Part shown: piece by piece, positions 1 to 9,154 of the stretch
Position numbering within the stretch: the stretch's first letter is position 1
How the letters are laid out: every line of letters begins with the position of its first letter
Origin: an uncultured Nitrospirales bacterium
Lineage (GTDB): Bacteria; Nitrospirota; Nitrospiria; Nitrospirales; UBA8639
Direction: 5' to 3'
Assembly (NCBI GenBank): GCA_951812745.1
Contig: OX638327.1
Coordinates: 2,257,501 to 2,321,500 of the forward strand
Length of the DNA stretch: 64,000 bases
Program-made: the position numbers and the translations under genes
Notes under the pieces: model-generated
What the model was told of the DNA's origin: nothing
The model's input: only the letters and a program-made list of their open reading frames with translations
The model's database searches: none

Positions 1-536
1 CGAGTCCCGTCTGGGACAGTGAAATCCAGTTGACCTGGTTCCACAACACCTTTTCCAACCAAATCGATCTGGACCCCGTTCTTGCCGAACAAAGGATTTT
101 CCGCTTGGTCAACCTAAACAAGGTCAGAACGCAGGGGATCGAATTGCACGTGGCTGCCACTCCATTGCCGACCGTGTCTGTCCAAGGGTGGTTGACCTTT
201 CTCGACGCCCGCATCTCAGGGACGAGCGCTCCGCTCCGGAATCGGCCCAAGGCATCGGGTGGCTTGGCAGTCCGGATACGGGCCACACCCGCGTTGACCC
301 TACGCAGCCAACTCCAAGCCGTCGGCCAACGCTTCGACCTGCAAATTCCCACGATGCAAACCAGGGTGCCGGGATATTATCGAATCGACCTCGCCGCCAC
401 CTATTCCTTGAACCGCGCATGGAAAATCTTCGGGGCCGTGGACAACCTGACCAACGTGTCGTACGAGGACTTTCTCGGATTCAGCGCACCGGAGACGTGG
501 GTGCGCTTCGGCGTGGAAGGCAATTGGGAGATGTAA
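1..536 (+). CDS. TonB-dependent receptor, C-terminal part (cut by window start)
   Basis: The reading frame is open from position 3 and ends with TAA at 534-536, so only about 177 C-terminal residues are visible. The TTG at 30 is not a start, because the frame continues upstream. Alternating amphipathic strands, the phrases VNLNKVRTQGIEL and IFGAVDNLTNVSYEDFLGF, and a last strand ending in an aromatic-rich segment are typical of the 22-strand barrel end of TonB-dependent outer-membrane receptors, which import siderophores, cobalamin or other large ligands. The plug domain and TonB box lie outside the window, so the ligand cannot be inferred. Confidence 0.85.
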   Translation, partial: SPVWDSEIQLTWFHNTFSNQIDLDPVLAEQRIFRLVNLNKVRTQGIELHVAATPLPTVSVQGWLTFLDARISGTSAPLRNRPKASGGLAVRIRATPALTLRSQLQAVGQRFDLQIPTMQTRVPGYYRIDLAATYSLNRAWKIFGAVDNLTNVSYEDFLGFSAPETWVRFGVEGNWEM

Positions 537-563
537 CGGCCGTCAGGTGAGCGATACACGCTT

Positions 564-941
564 TCAGGATTGCGGAGGCCAATCTATTTCGACCTGTCGC
601 CCACAATAAAAGCAGGCAATTCTATACCTGGCCTTGCGGCGAGGACTGGGGAGAGAGGTAAACACCACGGGCGCGCGATCATAGGGGCACACCGGCTGGA
701 GGTGCAAGAGATGGTCATCGATAATCGCTTGTAATTCACCCCCATCCCACTGCGAGGCCGTTTCCTCTTGTCCACGGACGCGCTCCTCCCACCCGCATGT
801 ATCACATCGGAGACGGTACGACTTCACGCGCGCGTGAGGGTGAGAGACCTCGGTACAATCCACGTGTCCGGGGCAAGCCCCCTGAAGACAGGTGATGGGT
901 TCATGCCGAAGGGCCTTGATAAACGCGTCGGGCGCCGTCAT
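564..941 (-). CDS. Small protein with two CxxC pairs, putative zinc-binding
   Basis: Encodes 125 residues that I do not recognise as a named family. Two CxxC knuckles are visible, RCDTCGWEE near residue 45 and ACFYCGRQV near residue 110, together with additional cysteines at the N-terminus (CLQGACPGHVDC). This pattern suggests one or two zinc-ribbon-like folds and a cytoplasmic role. The gene stands alone, convergent with the TonB receptor gene and followed upstream by a small hairpin repeat. No function is proposed. Confidence 0.6.
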   Translation of the reverse strand: MTAPDAFIKALRHEPITCLQGACPGHVDCTEVSHPHARVKSYRLRCDTCGWEERVRGQEETASQWDGGELQAIIDDHLLHLQPVCPYDRAPVVFTSLPSPRRKARYRIACFYCGRQVEIDWPPQS

Positions 942-975
942 CGTGTTTCTCAGATTGTCGGGTTACGCCGGGAAT

Positions 976-1001
976 GTCGGATTACGCTCTGCTAATCCGA
1001 C
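976..1001. repeat. Palindromic GTCGGATTA hairpin repeat
   Basis: Nine-base arms GTCGGATTA and TAATCCGAC surround an eight-base loop. A related hairpin with arms GTCGGGTTA/TAACCCGAC and the same flanking 'CGACCT' occurs at 56160-56187, so this is a dispersed REP-like element and could also act as a bidirectional transcript end. Confidence 0.6.
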
Positions 1002-1020
1002 CTGCCCCGACCTGCCTGGC

Positions 1021-1290
1021 CTAGATTTTATGAAAACTGATATGATCCTTGTATTCCTGAATGGCCGCGCGTAACGAGGATTTGCCGAGAGGGATGTTGG
1101 CCTCGAGCGTGTCTTCAATCGCAGCGTCGTCGATGACCACTTCGTATTTCTCCTGCACGTTGGTCAGGATCACCCCTTTCTCGACCTGCCGGGGCAGAAA
1201 AATTTCCGTCCACACTTCTTTTTCCACGAGACAGACCTCGCAAAAACGTTCATACAACATTTCCAACCGTTCAGGATCGGTTTCTTTCAT
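1021..1290 (-). CDS. Conserved-looking hypothetical protein
   Basis: Encodes 89 residues, acidic and without a signal peptide or membrane segment. A good ribosome-binding site (GGAG about ten bases before the ATG) supports the start at 1290. The sequence (MKETDPERLEMLYERFCEVC at the start, then a mixed alpha/beta segment) matches no family I recognise. It lies between the CxxC protein and gltX, and is transcribed away from gltX. Confidence 0.55.
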   Translation of the reverse strand: MKETDPERLEMLYERFCEVCLVEKEVWTEIFLPRQVEKGVILTNVQEKYEVVIDDAAIEDTLEANIPLGKSSLRAAIQEYKDHISFHKI

Positions 1291-1573
1291 GCCTCAGGAC
1301 TCCTCTAAGGGTTCGCGCCTTCGTGAACAATGCCTGGCCCGCTTTCCTCTGCTTGTTGGACTGTTCTGGATGATTCTGTCACACTGACAAAAGGGCCTGA
1401 TCGTTGGAGTACTTTAACCGGGTCCGATTGTCCTTGTCCACCACCCACGCGATAAACGCGTCCGCTCCGTTTCAACGGCCCGTGGTCAAAAGAAGGGCTA
1501 GCCAAGACGGGGGGTTCTTTGCTAGAGATACGCAGCGTTCTGGATGCCATTTCCAACACAAGGGTGAACCTCT

Positions 1574-2989
1574 ATGAGCGACGTCAGAGTTCGCTTTGCA
1601 CCGAGTCCCACGGGGTATCTCCACATCGGAGGCCTGCGCACGGCCTTGTTCAACTGGTTATTCGCCCGACGGCACGGCGGTACATTTCTTCTGCGGATTG
1701 AAGACACGGACCGCGACCGATCAACGGATGCCGCCATCGACGCGATCCTCAACGGACTGCGCTGGGCCGGGCTGGATTGGGATGAGGGGCCCCATCGTCA
1801 AAGCGACCGGTTGGATCTCTACCGGCAGAAAGCCATGGAATTGCTTGAACGGGGTAAAGCCTATTGGTGCGTGTGTACGCCGGAAGCACTCGAAGCTCGC
1901 AGGAAAGAGGCTCAGGCCAAAGGGGAACCTCTGAAATACAATGGCCGGTGTCGGGAACGGGGCCTGACGAATCCCACGGAACCGGCGGCGCTCCGGTTTC
2001 GATCGCCCGAAGAAGGGCAAACCGTCGTCGAGGACCTGATCAAAGGTACCATCGTGTTCGACAACGCCGTGCTGGACGACCTCATCATTCTTCGATCAAA
2101 CCGCTATCCCACGTATAATCTGTCCGTCGTGATCGATGACGCACTTATGGGGATCACACACGTGATTCGCGGTGACGATCACGTCAACAACACGCCTCGG
2201 CAGGTGCCATTATTCGAAGCGTTGGAGTATCCGATGCCCAAGTTTGCCCACGTGCCGATGATTTTGGGTGCGGACAAAGCCCGGCTGTCCAAACGACATG
2301 GAGCCACGTCGGTGCTGGCGTATCAGGAAATGGGCTATTTGCCGGAAGCCCTGGTGAATTATCTCGTCAGGCTGGGGTGGTCGCACGGCGACCAAGAAAT
2401 TTTCTCGATGCAGGACATGATCGAGAAATTTTCCTTTGACCACGTGCAAGCATCCCCAGCGGTGTTCAACCCGGAAAAACTGCAATGGCTCAATGCCGAA
2501 TACCTGAAACGGGAAGAGCCCCGGCACCTCGCAGAATTGTTACTTCCCTTTTTGGAAAAGCACGGGTACGACCGGGCCGGACGCGTCCAACCCCAGGGCG
2601 GCCTTGAAGCGGTCGTGCCTCACCTGTGCGAGCGCGCCAAAACGCTGGTCGAAATGGCGGACTGGACCCTGCCCTATATTACGGAACCCGTAGCCATGGA
2701 TGAAGCGGCGGCGGAAAAGTTTCTCATCCCCGCGATTGCTCCCAGCCTCAACAAGTTCGCCCAACGAGTCAAGATGGTCGAACCCTTTTCCAAAGAGACG
2801 CTCGAGCCCGTGGTGCAACTCATCCTGGAGGAAGACCATTTGAAGATGGGAAAATTCGCCCAACCCCTTCGCGTTGCCTTAACGGGAAGAACCTTTAGTC
2901 CGGGCATTTACGAAGTCATGGCTTTATTGGGCAAGGAATGGACCGTCCAGCGAATCGAACAGGCGCTCCACAGAATCCCCTCGTCTTGA
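1574..2989 (+). CDS. gltX: Glutamyl-tRNA synthetase
   Basis: Class I aminoacyl-tRNA synthetase that charges tRNA-Glu (and possibly tRNA-Gln, later amidated) in the cytoplasm. The 471-residue length is normal for bacterial GluRS. The HIGH-type signature SPTGYLHIGG is at residues 11-20 and the KMSKS-equivalent RLSKR at 237-241, followed by the anticodon-binding helical domain. The bases before the ATG (AGGGTGA) can serve as ribosome-binding site; nearly the same string precedes the next gene at 3090. No tRNA gene was seen nearby. Whether it is discriminating or non-discriminating cannot be told from these motifs alone. Confidence 0.97.
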   Translation: MSDVRVRFAPSPTGYLHIGGLRTALFNWLFARRHGGTFLLRIEDTDRDRSTDAAIDAILNGLRWAGLDWDEGPHRQSDRLDLYRQKAMELLERGKAYWCVCTPEALEARRKEAQAKGEPLKYNGRCRERGLTNPTEPAALRFRSPEEGQTVVEDLIKGTIVFDNAVLDDLIILRSNRYPTYNLSVVIDDALMGITHVIRGDDHVNNTPRQVPLFEALEYPMPKFAHVPMILGADKARLSKRHGATSVLAYQEMGYLPEALVNYLVRLGWSHGDQEIFSMQDMIEKFSFDHVQASPAVFNPEKLQWLNAEYLKREEPRHLAELLLPFLEKHGYDRAGRVQPQGGLEAVVPHLCERAKTLVEMADWTLPYITEPVAMDEAAAEKFLIPAIAPSLNKFAQRVKMVEPFSKETLEPVVQLILEEDHLKMGKFAQPLRVALTGRTFSPGIYEVMALLGKEWTVQRIEQALHRIPSS

Positions 2990-3089
2990 ACGAGCAGGGC
3001 GGGCGCCGCTACCCCAGAGGGAACGGGCGACAGAAGAGATGCCTGTTCGTATCAATTGTCAGCGAACGGGTGAACCTTTACAATGACTC

Positions 3090-3743
3090 ATGGCCAATCC
3101 CGCCCATCTCGATCTGTTACGCCAAGGCCTGGAAGTCTGGAACAAATTTCGACGGACCCAACCAACCGTGCAACCCGATCTCCGTGAAGCTGACCTGTCG
3201 GGTTATGATTTCACGAGAATGGATTTTACCAGGTGCGACCTGACCGGCGCGGATTTGTCCGACGCCTATTTGCTGCAGGCCACTTTGGAAGAAGCCGATC
3301 TGACCGGAGCCAATCTCACGGAAGCGGACATCATCGAAGCCAACCTGCTCAAGGCGACCCTGACCAACGCGACGCTCGTGATGGTGGACCTCAGTGGAAC
3401 GGGGCTGATCCGTGCGGATCTCGCAGGCGCGGATCTCACCAAAGCCAACCTGACGCGCGCCTCACTGCCGTGGGGAAACTTACAGGGATGCCAGTTGGTG
3501 CAAACCAACCTGAAGATGGCCGACTTGCGGGAAGCCGATCTCACGGGATCGGACTTGTCCGAAGCCAATCTGCAGGACGCCTCCCTGACGGGAACCATCT
3601 TTCAAGGGGCAAATCTACAGGGCACAAAACACGTCTCCATGGCGTACCTTGGAAAGGCGAAGACGCTGTTCCAAGCCAACCTCGATCCTCAAATTCACGA
3701 AGAAGTTGAGAAGAACTACCCGCACCTGCTGAAGCAATTGTAA
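3090..3743 (+). CDS. Pentapeptide-repeat protein
   Basis: Encodes 217 residues dominated from about residue 30 to 195 by tandem A(D/N)LxX pentapeptides such as ADLTGANLTE, which fold as a right-handed quadrilateral beta-helix. No signal peptide is visible, so it is probably cytoplasmic. Some members (Qnr, MfpA) mimic DNA and protect gyrase, but most have no known role, and nothing here points to gyrase. It follows gltX by 100 bases on the same strand and may be cotranscribed with it. The C-terminal 20 residues leave the repeat and are charged. Confidence 0.9.
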   Translation: MANPAHLDLLRQGLEVWNKFRRTQPTVQPDLREADLSGYDFTRMDFTRCDLTGADLSDAYLLQATLEEADLTGANLTEADIIEANLLKATLTNATLVMVDLSGTGLIRADLAGADLTKANLTRASLPWGNLQGCQLVQTNLKMADLREADLTGSDLSEANLQDASLTGTIFQGANLQGTKHVSMAYLGKAKTLFQANLDPQIHEEVEKNYPHLLKQL

Positions 3744-3841
3744 GCCCTGTTGTCAAACTCCCGGGCAGCCTTTCTGCCTCTACTGCAAGTGGCCCTGGCT
3801 TCCCTCCGCTACGCTTCCTTCGCGTCGTTCCTTCGCTTCGC

Positions 3842-4783
3842 TCAGGACAGGCGTCGGATCAGAACAAGACGGCCCAGGAGATGTTCTGGAGGATTCATGG
3901 AAGGCTCAATCAGATCGACACGCTGGCCGACGCCTTGAACAAGACGGAGACCCTCCGAAGTCTGCACGAACCCTTTGGCTCGCAGGGCGTGGCCGGCTCG
4001 AATCCGTTGGACCAGCGTCTCGGGGGCGATACCCGACTCAATGACACATTCTTCAGCTTCGAACGCTTCATGAGTATGTGGTTCATGTGACGGCGGCTTG
4101 GCCTCTCGCTTGGAAACCTTCCCGGGATCAGGAGGAAACAGCACCGGCGTACCCACGCGGGCGTGAACGGCAGGGACGGTCGGAGTCCCCGGAGCCAAGT
4201 GCTGCACTCGTTCATAAACCTGCTCACGTTGTTCTGAAGGCACCAGATCCAGTTTATTCACGATCAATAAGTCGGCCGATGACACCTGTTGTTCAAAGGT
4301 CCCTTCCAGATCACGCCCTTCAGCGACCTGTTCGGCGTTCACCACCACCGCCGAGAGACATTCACCGATCCACTCGGACACCGGTTCACGCCAAAAATTC
4401 AGGAGCGTGTCAAAAGGCAACGCCACCCCGGACGTTTCCACGACGATCCGGTCAGGGTGGACCTCTTCACGGATCCGTTGAAGCGTCGTCACGAGTTCAT
4501 CGGACAGTTTGCAACAGACGCACCCGCCTTCCAATTCGACGTAATTGTCCTGGTTGCCCAACAGGGCCTGATCGATTCCCAATTCCCCGAATTCGTTCGA
4601 CACGACTGCGATCCGCACTCCCTGCGCCTGCGCCTCTTCAAGCAGGTGCCGCACGAGCGTGGTTTTCCCAGCCCCCAGGAATCCGGACACGACCAGCGCC
4701 GGCACGCCGGTTCCAGTAACCGGCAAGGCATCTAGCGACTTTTTGTGATCACGTGATGAAGGGGGATTGTTCTGGGACGTCAT
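3842..4783 (-). CDS. CobW/COG0523 family G3E GTPase, putative metal chaperone
   Basis: P-loop GTPase of the CobW (G3E) family, which delivers zinc, cobalt or other metals to client enzymes. Of the 313 residues, Walker A GFLGAGKT is at 34-41, the metal-binding CVCC motif at 88-91, the guanine-specificity motif NKLD at 176-179, and the CobW C-terminal domain occupies the last ~80 residues. A His-rich linker near residues 230-245 (SHEPHTHEAFE) is a further likely metal site. There is no neighbouring metalloenzyme or Zur box that identifies the metal. It is a cytoplasmic single gene, convergent with the pentapeptide-repeat gene. Confidence 0.9.
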   Translation of the reverse strand: MTSQNNPPSSRDHKKSLDALPVTGTGVPALVVSGFLGAGKTTLVRHLLEEAQAQGVRIAVVSNEFGELGIDQALLGNQDNYVELEGGCVCCKLSDELVTTLQRIREEVHPDRIVVETSGVALPFDTLLNFWREPVSEWIGECLSAVVVNAEQVAEGRDLEGTFEQQVSSADLLIVNKLDLVPSEQREQVYERVQHLAPGTPTVPAVHARVGTPVLFPPDPGKVSKREAKPPSHEPHTHEAFEAEECVIESGIAPETLVQRIRAGHALRAKGFVQTSEGLRLVQGVGQRVDLIEPSMNPPEHLLGRLVLIRRLS

Positions 4784-4846
4784 AAATTTTGGATTGCTGA
4801 TTTTGGATGTTTGACAACCACCGCCGGGCTTTATGAGAATGCCTGA

Positions 4847-5026
4847 ATGGACTCGCCTTCGCCAACCTCATCCGACCTCCCGTCGGGGACCGAACTCCCC
4901 GACCGCCAATGCACCTGGTGCCGGGTCACCATGGCGAAACGCCTCGTGGCCGACGGTCGCTTCATTCATTACACCTGCCCGTCCTGTCTCTTTCAACATA
5001 CGACCGGCAAAACACCCACACCCTGA
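4847..5026 (+). CDS. Small zinc-ribbon protein (59 aa)
   Basis: A short frame from ATG 4847 to TGA 5024-5026. It has two well spaced CxxC knuckles, QCTWC at residues 21-25 and CPSC at 44-47, 18 residues apart, with an intervening segment VADGRFIHYT that reads like the beta hairpin of a zinc ribbon. The N-terminal 20 residues are Pro/Ser-rich and probably disordered. It is divergent from the CobW-type metal chaperone gene (63 bases between starts), which makes a zinc connection worth noting, although function is unknown. Confidence 0.55.
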   Translation: MDSPSPTSSDLPSGTELPDRQCTWCRVTMAKRLVADGRFIHYTCPSCLFQHTTGKTPTP

Positions 5027-5107
5027 CGAGACAAGAGACATCGGTCGAACAAGCCGTAACAGAACGCGTTCGCACTGTCTTGCTACGATCAAGGCAGGAA
5101 ATCTTGG

Positions 5108-6370
5108 CTAGAATAAATTCGACACGATGCGCGTGCCGCCGACCCACGTGCCGATGACACTTCCGATGGTGGGAAACAAAAAGGCCAGGAACACCCGTAA
5201 CAATCGACTCTGCCACCAGCGCCGGGGAACGGCCACGTCTTCGGCCACGGTTTGAAATTCACGAACGAGCGGTGGTTGCATATAGGCCTGGACAAACGCC
5301 GTCACGTACCCGACGCCGATTACCGGCGTCAGACTCGTAAACGGCGCCCCGGCCACGGCCACGACAATCGTGAACGGGTGAGCCCAGGCCAGCAATGCTC
5401 CCAACCCACTAGGCACGCCGTTGGCCACGATCCAAAAGACCGCATTGTCTCCGGCTGCTGCGGCTCCTTTTTGATAGCCGATCAAGGCGATTGAACCGAC
5501 AATGATTGCCGGGATTGCCCATCCCACCCATTTCCACACCGGCGACACGGGCGGAATGACATCCAAACCGTCCAGGTTGCCCTGCCGCTCGCCTTGGAGA
5601 ATGGCCTTAATCCCCTCCACGTGTCCGGCTCCAACCACCGAGACGAGCGTCTTGCCTTCGGCCTGTAAGGTCTTCTCCGCCAAATAGTGGTCCCGTTCGT
5701 CGATCAACACCTTTTTCAACGTTGGGATTTCCTTGCCTAATTCCTGCATCATGTCAGACAACACGTCCTGCTTTTTCAAATCCTGTAAAGATTCCTCGCT
5801 CACGGGCTTGGTGTCGAACACGCTCAACATCAGCGACGAGACCAGCATGCTTTTCTTGAAGAACGGGGTGGACCGCCAAGCCCGTCGCATGGTGATGCGC
5901 ACGTCGCGGTCGCAGAGGACAATGGGGACGTCGTGCTTTTTCGCCACGTTGATGGCTTCCAGCATCTCGGTGCCGGGCAGCACCCCCAGCTGATCCCCCA
6001 GCCGTTTTTGATAAGAGGCCATTAAGACGTTGGCCAACATGGTGCTGAGCTGTTTTTTCCTGATCACCTCTTTGAGGTCGAAAGCCTCCCATTTCTGCTG
6101 CTGGGACAAGGCTTCGTACCGGCGGGCATCCAATTCCACACAAACCGCATCCGGACGTTCCTCTTCGATGACGGCACGAACCAGATCCGCGGACTCCTGG
6201 GACACGTGAACCGTCCCGACCAGAATGATCGTTTTGTCTCGAACGGTAAGGACGTGCACTTCCGGAGACGATCTGACGTTCACGGGAGCGGCCTTCGGCG
6301 GCGGCATGGATTCCGGTAAATCACCTGATTCCATCGTGACACCATGGCCGGAACAATTTTTTTCTGTCAA
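5108..6370 (-). CDS. TraB/GumN-family protein with C-terminal membrane domain
   Basis: A TraB-family protein of 420 residues. The N-terminal half has the family's hallmark ILVGTVHVSQESADLV around residue 50 and the ERPDAVCVELDARRYEAL segment; a second conserved block VVGAGHVEGIKAIL is near residue 245. The last ~140 residues contain several hydrophobic segments, so the protein is membrane-anchored. TraB is named for pheromone shutdown in enterococcal plasmids, but most homologues are of unknown function and are suspected metal-dependent hydrolases. The longest start is TTG at 6370, preceded by TGAGG; ATG at 6334 is an alternative and loses 12 residues. Confidence 0.85.
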   Translation of the reverse strand: MTEKNCSGHGVTMESGDLPESMPPPKAAPVNVRSSPEVHVLTVRDKTIILVGTVHVSQESADLVRAVIEEERPDAVCVELDARRYEALSQQQKWEAFDLKEVIRKKQLSTMLANVLMASYQKRLGDQLGVLPGTEMLEAINVAKKHDVPIVLCDRDVRITMRRAWRSTPFFKKSMLVSSLMLSVFDTKPVSEESLQDLKKQDVLSDMMQELGKEIPTLKKVLIDERDHYLAEKTLQAEGKTLVSVVGAGHVEGIKAILQGERQGNLDGLDVIPPVSPVWKWVGWAIPAIIVGSIALIGYQKGAAAAGDNAVFWIVANGVPSGLGALLAWAHPFTIVVAVAGAPFTSLTPVIGVGYVTAFVQAYMQPPLVREFQTVAEDVAVPRRWWQSRLLRVFLAFLFPTIGSVIGTWVGGTRIVSNLF

Positions 6371-6440
6371 GAATCGGCCTCACAGGCTTCGCCCTGTTTA
6401 TGCTACAATTTTTTCTTCGCTTTTCTGACATGAAGAGCCC

Positions 6441-6740
6441 GTGATGAAGACGCAACAACTCCAGATTTCCAGTTACCGATTATCCTATTGGCATGCGACA
6501 CAACGAGCCCGCCATGAACCGGGAGACGTTCTCGACTGTGTCTTTTGTCAATATGCCGAAGGAGTCGCGTTAATGAAAGACGTGGTAGCCCACCTGAAGG
6601 GAAAGGGCTTTCCGATCATTGAGTATGATGAACGCTCATTTATTGTCGAACTCCACAACGTCAAACCCCGGACCCCTCACAATTCCGTCGCCACGAAACA
6701 GGCCCTGTTTGACTATATCGGCGGCACGCAACGGGGTTGA
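6441..6740 (+). CDS. Hypothetical protein (99 aa)
   Basis: A soluble protein of about 99 residues, divergent from the TraB gene. GTG at 6441 is immediately followed by ATG at 6444, and the second is the more likely start. It contains two cysteines in DCVFCQYAEG, a single CxxC pair, and a mixed alpha/beta pattern. I do not recognise a family. The compact composition and divergent promoter region (AT-rich, 6371-6440) support a real gene. Confidence 0.55.
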   Translation: MMKTQQLQISSYRLSYWHATQRARHEPGDVLDCVFCQYAEGVALMKDVVAHLKGKGFPIIEYDERSFIVELHNVKPRTPHNSVATKQALFDYIGGTQRG

Positions 6741-6769
6741 CCCAATACACACGGCTTCGACGGCCGGCC

Positions 6770-7081
6770 TTACAAATCCAACATGTACGTGACGTTATCT
6801 CCCCCGAACGCCTTGACTTTCCCTTCGATCATCTTCTCGTTCTGACTGTACACTCTCACGGTAACGTCCTGAAGCCCCGTTAACGACTTCATCTGCTGCA
6901 TCAACATCAGCACGATCTTTCGGCTGCGATCCCGATCGACCGCCAGCCGCCGGTAAAACTCTTCCGTGACGTGCAGTTGCAGCAGATCACCCTTGACCAA
7001 AAGGTCATCCACAGCCGCGGTCTGACCCAATAGCGCACGCATGCGCTCGGCAACCTGTTCATCTGTCAAGGCTTGACTCAT
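6770..7081 (-). CDS. Hypothetical protein (103 aa)
   Basis: Encodes 103 residues: an N-terminal helical part (LTDEQVAERMRALLG), then alternating strands (DDLLVKGDLLQLHVTEEFYR; VTVRVYSQNEKMIEGKVKAF). No cysteines, signal peptide or membrane segment is present. It is convergent with the preceding gene and separated from the aminopeptidase gene by a repeat cluster. No family is recognised. Confidence 0.55.
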   Translation of the reverse strand: MSQALTDEQVAERMRALLGQTAAVDDLLVKGDLLQLHVTEEFYRRLAVDRDRSRKIVLMLMQQMKSLTGLQDVTVRVYSQNEKMIEGKVKAFGGDNVTYMLDL

Positions 7082-7095
7082 GTCGTTGAGAATTT

Positions 7096-7213
7096 CCCCC
7101 TCACCTTAATCCTCTCCCATCAAGGGAGAGGAAATTTTATTGACAACCAGCAAAACCCTCTCCCCACTCCATAACTCCCTCTCCCCCGGCGGGAGAGGGT
7201 TGGGGTGAGGGGG
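7096..7213. repeat. CCCTCTCCC-type inverted repeat cluster
   Basis: Two adjacent dyads built from 'cctctccc' and 'gggagagg' arms (about 7108-7131 and 7155-7199) followed by 'ttggggtgaggggg', which pairs with 'ccccctcacc' at the left edge. The same element type is at 17045-17173 and, shorter, at 55209-55235. It lies in the 3' region between two minus-strand genes and may terminate or process transcripts. Confidence 0.7.
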
Positions 7214-7223
7214 AATATGCGAT

Positions 7224-9011
7224 TTAGGCTATTCGTTCCGTCGCCTGTTCCAACCAGGCGGCCGTAGATGAATCGACCAGCGGCCCGATGACCTCCCGCA
7301 CGCGGGTGTGGTAGGCATTGAGCCAATCTACTTCCGTCGCATTCAATAAGGTCCGGTCGATAAGCGATGCATCAAACGGCACGAGCGTGATCGTCTCGAA
7401 CGCCAACCATTTCCGTCCTCCCTCGCCAGCCGCCGGGATCACGACCACGAGGTTTTCCAAGCGAATCCCGTATTCTCCGCTTTTGTAATACCCTGGTTCG
7501 TTTGAAAGAATCATCCCGGGTTTCAACGCGACCGTATGCCCACCTTTCGAAATACGCTGAGGGCCTTCGTGCACGCCCAGGTAACTCCCCACACCGTGCC
7601 CGGTCCCATGGTCGTAATCCAAGCCCACTTCCCAAAGAGGCCGCCGGGCCAGCGTATCGAGTTGCGCGCCGGTCGTTCCATTCGGAAAGGTGGCCATGGC
7701 GAGAGCAATATGTCCTTTGAGGACCCGGGTATACCGATCCCGTTGCTCGGGTGTCGGGGACCCGATGGCGATCGTTCTGGTGATGTCGGTCGTGCCGTCC
7801 AAGTATTGTCCCCCTGAATCCACCAGATATAACGTACCGGGCTCTAGTCTTCGACACTGCTCTTCGACCGCCCGGTAATGCACGATGGCCCCATTGGGGC
7901 CGGCAGCGGAAATGGTGGGAAAACTCATATCTTTCCAGAGCGGCTGCCGGCGGCGACAATCATCCAGATACGATTGGACATCACGTTCGGAGAGTTGTCC
8001 CGTCTGTACTTCGCGACTCACCCAGGCCAGGAATTCACACACCGCGGCACCATCTCTTTTGTGCGCTTCTCGCGCCCCACTGATCTCCACCGCGTTTTTA
8101 CAGGCCTTGGGTAACAAACATGGGTCTTCCTCTTCGATCACTTGGGCCCCAAATCGAGCCAGGCGTTCGGGGATCCAACTCGCCGTGCGGTTCGGATCGC
8201 ATAACACGCGCGCCCCCGCCTTTCCCAATTGTTCCAACGCCTCGCGAAAGTCGGAGAGGGAACGAATCCCCACGGAAGGGCCCAAGTGCGGCGCCAAGGC
8301 CTCGGACACTTTGTTCGTATCGAGAAAGAGCGACGCCGTGCCGTCCTGATACAGCAGGGCAAAACCAAGAGGTAACGGCGTATGCTCAACGTCGCCGCCA
8401 CGAACGTTCAAGAGCCAGGCAATGGAATCCGGTGCCGTCAGGACGGCAACGCCGATATTCTCATTTTTTAATTGTCTGGAAAGCTTGTGTCGTTTGTCTT
8501 CCGAGGACTTTCCCGTATAGACGATATCATGCGGCACCACCTTGGCCGCAGGAGGAGCGGGACGAGAATCCCATAACGCATCAATGGGATTCGGTTCACA
8601 TGGCATCAACGCGGCGCCGGCTTTGGAACAGGCCTCTTCCAATCGCTTGACTTCTTGCGGCGTATGCAGCCACGGATCGTACCCCAGTTTGTCATCCGGC
8701 CGCAGCACAGCGGACAACCACGAAGGCACAGGTTCCTCTATCAGATGCCGGGGGGTCCACACCTGCACGTCGACTTGCGAGCGGACTTGCAGGGTATATC
8801 GTCCGTCCACGAAGATCGAGGCCTGCTCGGCGAGTACCACCGCCGTCCCTGCCGAACCCGTAAACCCCGTCAACCACGCCAATCGCTCGGCACAAGCCGG
8901 CACATACTCATTCTGATACTCGTCGGCATGCGGGACAATGAATCCGGACAGACCTTGCCTAGCCAATTGTCCACGCAATGCACGGACCCGCTCTTCACAT
9001 GCAATTGCCAT
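7224..9011 (-). CDS. Xaa-Pro aminopeptidase (M24B family)
   Basis: Metallopeptidase that removes N-terminal residues preceding proline. The 595-residue length and two successive creatinase-like N-terminal domains followed by the pita-bread domain resemble the long cytosolic aminopeptidase P (XPNPEP1 type). The dinuclear metal ligands are visible: YLDGTTDITRT with two aspartates, GTGHGVGSYLGVHEGP with the histidine, NEPGYYKSGEYGIRLENLVVV with two glutamates. GTG at 9014 precedes ATG at 9011; I prefer the ATG. It is a single gene, and an intergenic repeat follows its 3' end. Confidence 0.93.
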   Translation of the reverse strand: MAIACEERVRALRGQLARQGLSGFIVPHADEYQNEYVPACAERLAWLTGFTGSAGTAVVLAEQASIFVDGRYTLQVRSQVDVQVWTPRHLIEEPVPSWLSAVLRPDDKLGYDPWLHTPQEVKRLEEACSKAGAALMPCEPNPIDALWDSRPAPPAAKVVPHDIVYTGKSSEDKRHKLSRQLKNENIGVAVLTAPDSIAWLLNVRGGDVEHTPLPLGFALLYQDGTASLFLDTNKVSEALAPHLGPSVGIRSLSDFREALEQLGKAGARVLCDPNRTASWIPERLARFGAQVIEEEDPCLLPKACKNAVEISGAREAHKRDGAAVCEFLAWVSREVQTGQLSERDVQSYLDDCRRRQPLWKDMSFPTISAAGPNGAIVHYRAVEEQCRRLEPGTLYLVDSGGQYLDGTTDITRTIAIGSPTPEQRDRYTRVLKGHIALAMATFPNGTTGAQLDTLARRPLWEVGLDYDHGTGHGVGSYLGVHEGPQRISKGGHTVALKPGMILSNEPGYYKSGEYGIRLENLVVVIPAAGEGGRKWLAFETITLVPFDASLIDRTLLNATEVDWLNAYHTRVREVIGPLVDSSTAAWLEQATERIA

Positions 9012-9154
9012 CACGCCACTCGACCTCTTACTTCAGCATAACTCTTCAATTATGACACGATCCTATGACCGAAGGCAGGGTTAAAACTCCTCAACGTCGG
9101 CATTCTCCCGATTCCAAGAAACCTCGATAGGTGGCGAAGGTCGCGAATCCGAAT

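Noticed and set aside
942-1020. Possible tRNA-like fold near the small hairpin
   Set aside because: The only strong pairing is the nine-base hairpin; no acceptor stem, CCA or T-arm pattern could be assembled. No tRNA or rRNA gene was found anywhere in the window.
1305-1559. 84-residue minus-strand frame upstream of gltX
   Set aside because: Composition lacks any domain-like pattern, no ribosome-binding site is present, and it lies antisense in the gltX leader; treated as chance.
7096-7213. CRISPR-like appearance of repeated CCTCTCCC/GGGAGAGG strings
   Set aside because: There are no regularly spaced direct repeats with unique spacers; the units are inverted repeats, and no cas genes are in the window.
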